Assembly (NCBI RefSeq): GCF_019084545.1
Contig: NZ_JAHREP010000001.1
Span: 1-64,000, forward strand
DNA length: 64,000 bases
Source of the DNA: Marinobacterium ramblicola
GTDB taxonomy: Bacteria; Pseudomonadota; Gammaproteobacteria; Pseudomonadales; Balneatricaceae
Direction of reading: 5' to 3'
Shown here: piece by piece, positions 47,368 through 55,400 of the stretch
Position numbering within the stretch: position 1 is the stretch's first letter
Layout of the letters: every line of letters begins with the position of its first letter
The notes under the pieces: generated by a model
Told to the model about the DNA's origin: nothing
The model's database searches: none
The model's input: the letters and a program-made list of their open reading frames with translations, nothing else
Translations under genes and position numbers: made by a program

Positions 47368-49455
47368 ATGAAGTTTGCTAGAGCAGGCATTAAACCGTTG
47401 GTGACCCTGACGACAACCGTGCTGGCCGCGACACCCATGCTGCTGCTGGCTCAGGGACCAGATTCCGAACCCCAGCTGGTGAGCCTGTTTGCTCAGCCTG
47501 AGGGTGTGAATACCACCAATCCGGCTACAGACCCGATGCGTATTCCCGAGCGGATGAAGGGCAAGGTGGTGTTGCGTGCCCCTGCGGCAGCGCCGAATAT
47601 CGATCCCGCTATCGAGCCACCACCGGTTGATCTGACCCAGAGAACCTTTGCCGTCGATGCGATTCCGGTATTGGATGGGGCTGACGTCAACGTCGAACAT
47701 CTGGTGAAGGTGATGGAGCCCTGGAGCGGCAAGGCGCTGAGCTTCGATGAGTTTCAGTTGGCGGCCAACGAACTGCTCACCTTCCTGCGCGACAACGGTC
47801 ATCCTGATGCGGTTTTGCGTTTCTCTCAGATGCAGTTTATGGAAAACCAGCAGGTGGCTGTCGCGATCGAGGGGCTGAAACCGGTCACGCCCTATCAGGA
47901 TGCCACACCTAAGATTCAGGTCGCAGGCTTCGATATCCAGGGTGTCACCCTGCTGAGCGAAGCCGAGATCGCCGAGCATATGGCACAGTGGTCGGATCGC
48001 GAACTGACCGTTGAGGAGCTGGGCGAGGCGGTGGAGTCGTTGGCACGGCTGCTGCGTGACCGAGGGTATGCCCTGGCGCAGGCCTGGCTGCCGCCGCAGG
48101 AGATCCGTGACGGCATCGTGCGGGTCGATGTGCTGGAGGGGGTTGTTGACGAGCAGTCCGGGGATAACGGCTTGACCGTCGCCGGCGAGAGTGCCCGTCT
48201 CAAGACCGATGTCGCAGCGGCCTATCTGGCCGAAGCGGTCAAACCGGGCGAGCCGCTGGATGTGGCGGCGCTGGAGGAGCGGGTCCGACTGTTGAACGAT
48301 CTACCGGGCGTGAAGCGGGTTCAAACCGACCTCAAGCCGGGCTCCCTGCCGGGTACCACCCAGGTGGTGGCGCAGGTCGAGGATGACGACCTGGTAAACG
48401 TGCTGGTCACGGCGGATAACCACGGCAGCACCTATACCGGATCGGAGCGCCTGAGCGCCAATATCAACCTGAACAGCCCCAGCGGCCATGGCGAGCAGAT
48501 CTTCCTGAACTTGGTCGGGGCCGAAGACTCCAGCAGTTACAAGATTGGTGGACATCTCCCGGTCGGATACTCCGGGCTGAGACTCGGTCTCTCCTATGCG
48601 GCGATGAGCGTGGACTTCAATCTGGACCAAGGCTTCTCGGTTCCGGTGAATATCGCCAGCGACTCGTCCGCAGCATCGATTTTCGCCAGCTATCCACTCA
48701 TGCGCAGTGCCCAGACCAACATGGATCTGTACGCCAGCCTGGATTTCAAAAACTACCAGAACTCGATTCTGTTCGGTGCGGTTGAAAACGACCGTGACAT
48801 CACTTCGGCCAGTCTGGGTTACAGCGGCGACCATATTGACGGTTACAAGGGGCAGACCCGTTGGGGCCTGACCCTCACTCAGGGCGACGTCGGTCTTGAA
48901 AATGGCAGCAGCTACCAGTTCAACGACGCCAATGGCGTACAGACCGAGGGCAGCTTCACCAAGATCAACTACTCGTTGCAGCGTTACCAGTCGCTGCTGC
49001 TGGATGGGCTGTTCTTCAATGCCGCGGTTAACGGCCAGTGGGCCAGCGGCAACCTGGATAGTGCCGAGAAGTTCCAGCTCGGCGGACCCGATGGGGTTCG
49101 CGCCTGGCCGGTGGGCGAGGGGATAGGAGATAACGGTTGGGTGGCCAACCTGGAGCTGCGCAAGATTCTGGCGCAACCGGGTTGGGGGCGTGTCGAGACA
49201 TTCGGGTTCTACGATGTGGGTGGCATTACGCAGTACGCGGAGCTGAACCCCGGCATCGTCTACGACGGTCCCAACAGCTATACCCTCAAGGGCTACGGTG
49301 CGGGTCTGAGTCTGACCTATGGCGAGAGCGGAAACCTGCAGCTCGTCTATGCGCATAAGGCGGGTGACAATCCGAACCCCACGCCTGAAGGCACCGATAG
49401 CGACGGCAAGAATGACCAGGGTCGTCTCTGGTTGATTGGCAAGATTCTGTTTTAA
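47368..49455 (+). CDS. TpsB-type outer-membrane transporter (ShlB/FhaC family) with extra POTRA
   Basis: A 695-aa two-partner-secretion transporter of the Omp85 superfamily, expected to move the TpsA exoprotein at 49470 across the outer membrane. An N-terminal signal sequence is followed by a Pro-rich linker, then three POTRA-like domains: about residues 91-170 (diverged), 183-257 (classical, with RDRGYALAQAWLPPQ) and 275-345 (containing LNDLPGVK and the LKPGSLPGTT phrase). A 16-strand barrel fills the rest, with the conserved L6 loop motif GGPDGVRAWPVGE. Classical members have two POTRAs and about 560-590 residues, so this one is extended. GAGG precedes ATG 47368; the tpsA start lies 14 bp downstream. 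Confidence 0.92.
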   Translation: MKFARAGIKPLVTLTTTVLAATPMLLLAQGPDSEPQLVSLFAQPEGVNTTNPATDPMRIPERMKGKVVLRAPAAAPNIDPAIEPPPVDLTQRTFAVDAIPVLDGADVNVEHLVKVMEPWSGKALSFDEFQLAANELLTFLRDNGHPDAVLRFSQMQFMENQQVAVAIEGLKPVTPYQDATPKIQVAGFDIQGVTLLSEAEIAEHMAQWSDRELTVEELGEAVESLARLLRDRGYALAQAWLPPQEIRDGIVRVDVLEGVVDEQSGDNGLTVAGESARLKTDVAAAYLAEAVKPGEPLDVAALEERVRLLNDLPGVKRVQTDLKPGSLPGTTQVVAQVEDDDLVNVLVTADNHGSTYTGSERLSANINLNSPSGHGEQIFLNLVGAEDSSSYKIGGHLPVGYSGLRLGLSYAAMSVDFNLDQGFSVPVNIASDSSAASIFASYPLMRSAQTNMDLYASLDFKNYQNSILFGAVENDRDITSASLGYSGDHIDGYKGQTRWGLTLTQGDVGLENGSSYQFNDANGVQTEGSFTKINYSLQRYQSLLLDGLFFNAAVNGQWASGNLDSAEKFQLGGPDGVRAWPVGEGIGDNGWVANLELRKILAQPGWGRVETFGFYDVGGITQYAELNPGIVYDGPNSYTLKGYGAGLSLTYGESGNLQLVYAHKAGDNPNPTPEGTDSDGKNDQGRLWLIGKILF

Positions 49456-49469
49456 GGAAGGGCTCCGGA

Positions 49470-52400
49470 ATGACCAAGAACAACCATCGGGCGAGCTCAG
49501 CGCCTACCGTCAAGCCCCGACTTCTGTCCCTGGCCGTGGCCTCGGTCTGCCTGTCGATGAAGCTGCAGGCTGCCCCCGCCGTGGATGAACTGCCGTCCGG
49601 TGCCGTTATCCGGCAGGGCCAGGCGGTCATCTCCCAGGCTGACAATGTGATGAGTATCCAGCAGAACACTTCGCGACTGGTGACCGACTGGAACTCGTTT
49701 AACATCGGCTCGGACGCTATCGTCAACTTCCTGCAGCAGCGCTCTGATGTGGCGCTGAACCGGGTTCTATCCGGTGATCCCTCGCAGATTCTGGGGCAAC
49801 TCAATGCACAGGGCACAGTGATCATCGCCAACCCGGCGGGCGTGCTGTTCGGCAGCAGTGCCCGTATCGATGTCGGGAGTCTGGCGGTGTTGGGCCAGAT
49901 GCCCGACAGCGATGAGTTCATCAATGGCCAACTGCTGTTGGAAGATCTGGCCGCCGGCGGCAATGTGATCAACCAGGGGCAGATAACCACCCGGACCGGA
50001 GGCTTTGTCGTCCTGGCGGGCAAGACGGTCGAGAATAGCGGTACCATCACCGCCGAGGCGGGACAGGTTGCCCTGTTGTCAGGCGATCAGGCGCGCCTTG
50101 AGTTGACCGCCGATGGTCTGATCGGTGTGCAGATGGATGGGGTCAGTGCGGAAGCGGCGATCGCCAACAGCGGTGCGATCATCGCCGATGGCGGCAAGGT
50201 ACTGATTCAGAGCCGTCATGCCGGAGGTGCGCTGTCTGCCGCGATAAACCAGACCGGTATCATCCGCGCCAATACCCTGGCGGTGGCCGGTGACGGCAGT
50301 ATTCGTATCGATGCCGGTGATGGTAAGGCGATGATAGCGGGAACCGTCGAGGCACGGGGCGATGATATCGGCGAGGCCGGTGGCCAGGTGCAGATCACCG
50401 GTGGCGACGTGGAGATCGGCGGTACCATCAACGTCGATGGTAGGGCCGGCGGTGGTACCGTCCATGTGGGCGGTGGCTGGCAGGGCGACCAGAGTGAGAT
50501 TGCCGAAGCGGATCGTGTCACGCTCTCTCAGGACGCCAGCATTAGTGCCGATGCCACCGACAACGGAGAGGGCGGTGAGGTCGTGCTCTGGTCCGCGGAG
50601 CAGACCCTGCATGACGGCAGTATCACCGCCCGTGGCGCCGGAGAGGGTGAAGGCGGCCGGGTCGAGACATCGAGTCGCGGTGGCCTGGGGGTGACCGGTA
50701 GTGTCGATGTATCGGCGGAGTCCGGTCAGGGCGGCTCCTGGTTGCTGGACCCGACCAACATGGTGGTGGCGGCAACCGGAAGCGACTACATCACCGGTAA
50801 CGCGGCTGCCGGTGATGTTACCGTCAGCAATACCTCCATCGAAAACGCATTAAATGTCGGTACCAATGTCACACTTCAGGCGACCAATGATATCGATATC
50901 ACTGCCTCCATCGCCAAGACCACGGGTGCGGAGGCGACTCTGACCTTCGATGCGGGGAACGATATTACCCTGCATACCGGTGTGGACATCACGTCCAGCG
51001 GTAACGGTAACCCGCTCAACCTGGTGTTCGGCAGCGCGCCGAGCGATACCGGGATCATCTCGATCTTCGGTCAGTTGGCGACCAATGGCGGCGACATCAC
51101 CTTCAACAAGGTGGCCTATCTGCGCCATGAAACCCCGGTCAGCACCAAGATAACCCAGAGTGTCGGCGCCGGTGTCCCCTCGGGCGATGTCCTGTTCGTC
51201 AAGGATGTTTACCTGGCGGATGATGGCTACAGTGTCACCATCAACACTCAGGGCTCCGATTCCGGCGGCGTTTACAACAACGTCGGCGGCACTATCCAGT
51301 TCGATGGCCAGGTGCTGAGTGCCGCGCCGGTTATCTCCTCGACCAACCTGACGGCGCAGACCCAGTCACCGCAGAACCTTATTCTCGATACCACCGGTCT
51401 GACCGGCACCGGCGTGACTGCCGGCAAGATCGTCTTCAACGGCGATATCGGCAGTGTGGCCAACCCGCTGCGCAGCCTGACCTTCAACGGCGCCACCGAT
51501 ATCGACTTCAACGCGTCGAGCATTAACCTGAGCAACACCTCCGGCCCGGTAATCACCGCGAGCACCAACTTTGCCGGTAACCCGGTGCTCAACCTGCTGA
51601 GTAGCGATGTCACGATAAATGTCACTGGCGGTGCCGTGCCGGGGCTGACGGCGGGGTATACCAGCTACCTGCAGGACAGCTTCGATATTTATGCGGCAGC
51701 GGCCGGTACGCAGACCCTGACCATCAACTCCGATCAGTCGATCAAGCTCTCGGGCGTCAGCATCGACTCCGATGGTAGCAACGCGTTCAACCTGCTGTTC
51801 AACCCGAACGTGGTCACCGGCTCCGGGCAGGGCGCGGTGATAATGTCCGACGTAACGATCGTCACCACCGGGGGCGATGTCAGTCTCGGCAGTGCGGGCA
51901 ACTATGCCGAGGGCGTCGCCGGAGATACCGACGGCAGCGACGGTGTACGCCTGCACAACACCCGCATCGAAACCGCGGGCGGCGACCTCTCGATCTATGG
52001 CCGCACGGCGGACAACACCCAGGCGTCCGACTCCTCCGGTGCCGGTGTACGCATCACCGGTGCGGCAACCTACCTGAGCACCGATAGCGGTCAGCTTGGC
52101 GTACGCGCTCAGGTGTTGAATCAGACCGACAGCGGCAACAAGGATGCCATCGTTATCGGCGAAGGTGTCTCCGGCCAGGCTACGCTGACCACCACCAGCG
52201 GTAATATCCTGATCGATGGCGATGCCAGCGGTGTAGGCGATAGCGTTACCGGCGGTAACCGCTATATCGGGGTGCTTTTGGCCAACAGTGCGCTGATCCA
52301 GAGTGACAGTGGCGATATTCTGGTCAGCGGCCAGGGCGGTGGCGGTAATGTGAACTCGGTGGAGCAGAACCACGGTATCCGCCTGCAGGACAACGGCACC

Positions 52401-55400
52401 AGTATCCTCAGCAGCAGTGGCGATATCCTGCTGCAGGGCACCTCCGGCGGCCGCCTGGATGATGCCGGCGAGAACAGCTTCGGTATCTACGCCACCGGTA
52501 ACAGCATCTATGTCGGTCGCGATGCAAACAAGAGCACGGCTACTGGTGACATCATCTTCGTTGCCGACTCCATGGAGTTCGTCAACAGCTCTTCGTCCCG
52601 TTTGCAGGTGTCCAGCGATGGCCATCTGGTGATCAGGCCGGAGAGTGCCGATACCCAGATCGTGTTCGGCAACGCAGGTAGCCGACCGGAAAACGGCATC
52701 AGCAAACTTCTGTACCTTGGTGAGGACTGGTTCAACGGCAGCGCCAATGCGGTATTCCTGAGCGCACCTCAGGTTACCGCGACAGCAGGTAGTCTGGACT
52801 CCCAGCAGAATCTGCTGATCAACGGCAACGCGGGCGGTAACTTCAAACTGAATATCGCTGGCGTGCTGACAGCTGACATCGCGTACGCGACAGATAGTGC
52901 GGTATTGGGCAGCAATATCCAGACGGCCATCCGAAATCTGGCGGGCTACGAGGGCACCACCGTACTCAACCAGGGTAGCGGCAGCTATCTGGTGACCTTC
53001 AGGGATGGCTCCTCCACGGCAGTAGCGCTGAGTGATCTGGTCACGGCGGATACCTCGCGGACAGGTTTCACCGACATCACCATCGGTCGTACCGATCTGA
53101 GCGGTAATATCACCGTCAGTTCACCCACCACCTTCCGTGACGACCTGACCCTGTTGGCCGGTGTCAATAACGACGCCTATGCGGCCAAGGTGATCGCCAA
53201 CTCGGCGTTGACCCTGGCACGCCAGCCCAACACTACCGATGCGGGCACGCTGACCATCATTACCGACAACGATTTGACCACCTCCGAAGGGCTGGTGGCC
53301 AAGGGGGTGATCAGCGCCGACGAGCTGCGCCTGCAGGGCGCCGGTGATTTCGTTGCTACCGCGATCAACCGTATCGGTACGCTGGCGGCTGACGTGCTCG
53401 GCGATCTGGTAGTGACCACCGGTCAGGCACTGAATATCGGCCAGATCAGCAGTACGCGGGTTGAGGGTTACACCTCGGATACCGCAACCGGGCAGGTAGA
53501 TATCCTGCCGGCCGCCACCGACACCACCGTGGGTCTGACCGCCGACCAGATCGACCTGCGGTTGATCAGCACGACGCCCGGCGTCGTGGCCGATCTGACC
53601 CAGAACGAGAACATCACCGCCGATACGCTGAGTGCACGGGTCGAGAATGGCACCTTCCTGCAGAGCGGTAGTGCGGTCATTGCCGACGGTGATGCGGACG
53701 CCAATACCGCCACTGCGCTCTATCTGAGTACCGCAGACGGTGTGGCAAAACTGCTGAACAACAATGTGATCGGGACCTTCGCCGGCGCTTTCACCATCGA
53801 CTCCGGCCTCGAGCTGAACACCACCCGCGCGCTCGAGGTCGGCCGCATAACGCTGTCCGGCAAAACCGCCAATACCACCAGCGACCTGGGTCTGATCAGT
53901 CAGACCACGGTGAATCGCGACGGTATCCAGGCGCCTGACGCGCAGATCGCATTGAAAACCGCCGGCGCCCTGACCCAGGCTGCCGATCAGGCGCAGTCGC
54001 AGATCAATACGGCCGTACTTGCGGCGGACGTGGCTGGCGGTGCGATCCTGCTGAATAATGAAACCAACCAGATCGAGATGGCGGCGCTGGCCCTGAACAG
54101 CGATGGTTTCGATATCACCCTGCTCAACGCCGGTGATATGACCATCGGTGAAGTAACCGGCATCGACACCGGCTTGATCGCCGCGGGCTCGGTAACCGGC
54201 GTCACTCCTGGCGCCAACGGCAATATCCGTATTGCTACCGGCAACGGAGCCCTGACGCTGGATAAGGCGGTTACCGCAACCGGCACCGGCACCGTCGATC
54301 TGCGGGCCGGTGGTGTCGGCTCTGATCTTATTATCGATCAGGCCGCGCCCGAAACTGCACTGGTGACCAGCGAAAACGGTGCCATCCAGCTTTTGGCCGG
54401 TGGCAGCATTACCACCACCAAGGCGACCGATGGCGAAGCGCTGATCGACTCCACCGGCAGCACCGTTTTGCTGCAGGCCGGCGATGCGATTGGCAGCGAT
54501 ACCCATCGAATTGAGTTTTCTGTTCCAAATAGCCTGGGGGCGGAAGCCGGTACGGGCGGCATCTGGCTGCGTCATCTGGACAGCACCGAGCTGCAGATCG
54601 GGCAGGCGACCGCGCTGAACACCGCTGAAACCTTCGGCGGCAGCGTCAGCCAGACCGGTGGCCTGATGTCAGGTCTGACCACGTTGGCCGGAAGCAATGG
54701 CAGCATCACCCTGACCAAGGTCGATGGTGACCTTGTAGTGCTCGATACCATCGCGGCTGACGGCAGCGGCTATGTGGATCTGCGCACCGGCGGTACCGGC
54801 TCGATCCGTATCGACGGCGGTCAGGTCCAGTCCGGCAGCGGCACGCTGCAACTGCTCTCGGCGGGCGCTATCGGCACCAACACGGCGACGGATCTGACCG
54901 GCGCCGGTATCGAGTTAAGCACCGGTGGCGACGTGCTGCTGGTGGCTGCCGATGGCGTCATCGGCAGTCAGAGCAACCGTATCGAGATCGCCGGTGCAAC
55001 CGGCGTTGCGACCCAGAGCGGTTCCGCTACCGGCAGTCAGTTCCTGCGTCACAGCGGTGACATGACCGTCGCTGAAGTGGGAGTGGTTAACGCCAATGCC
55101 CTGGATACAGCGGCTGCGCTGCTGGCGCTGCCGAGCAGCTACTTCGGTCTGGTGGCCGGCGGCAGTCAGGTGATCGACCTGCTGGTGACCGGAGCTCTAC
55201 AGTTGGATGAGCAGGTTCAGGTAACCGACGGCATCATCAAGCTGGATGCGGACAGCGTTGCCCAGAACACCGATGCGGGCAAGGCGATGACAGCCGGTGC
55301 GCTCAAGGTACTGGCAAACAACGACATCGCGCTGAACAACCCGGAGAACGCCATCGGCACACTGGCGGCGGACTCCACCGGCGGCAACATCAGCTACGTG

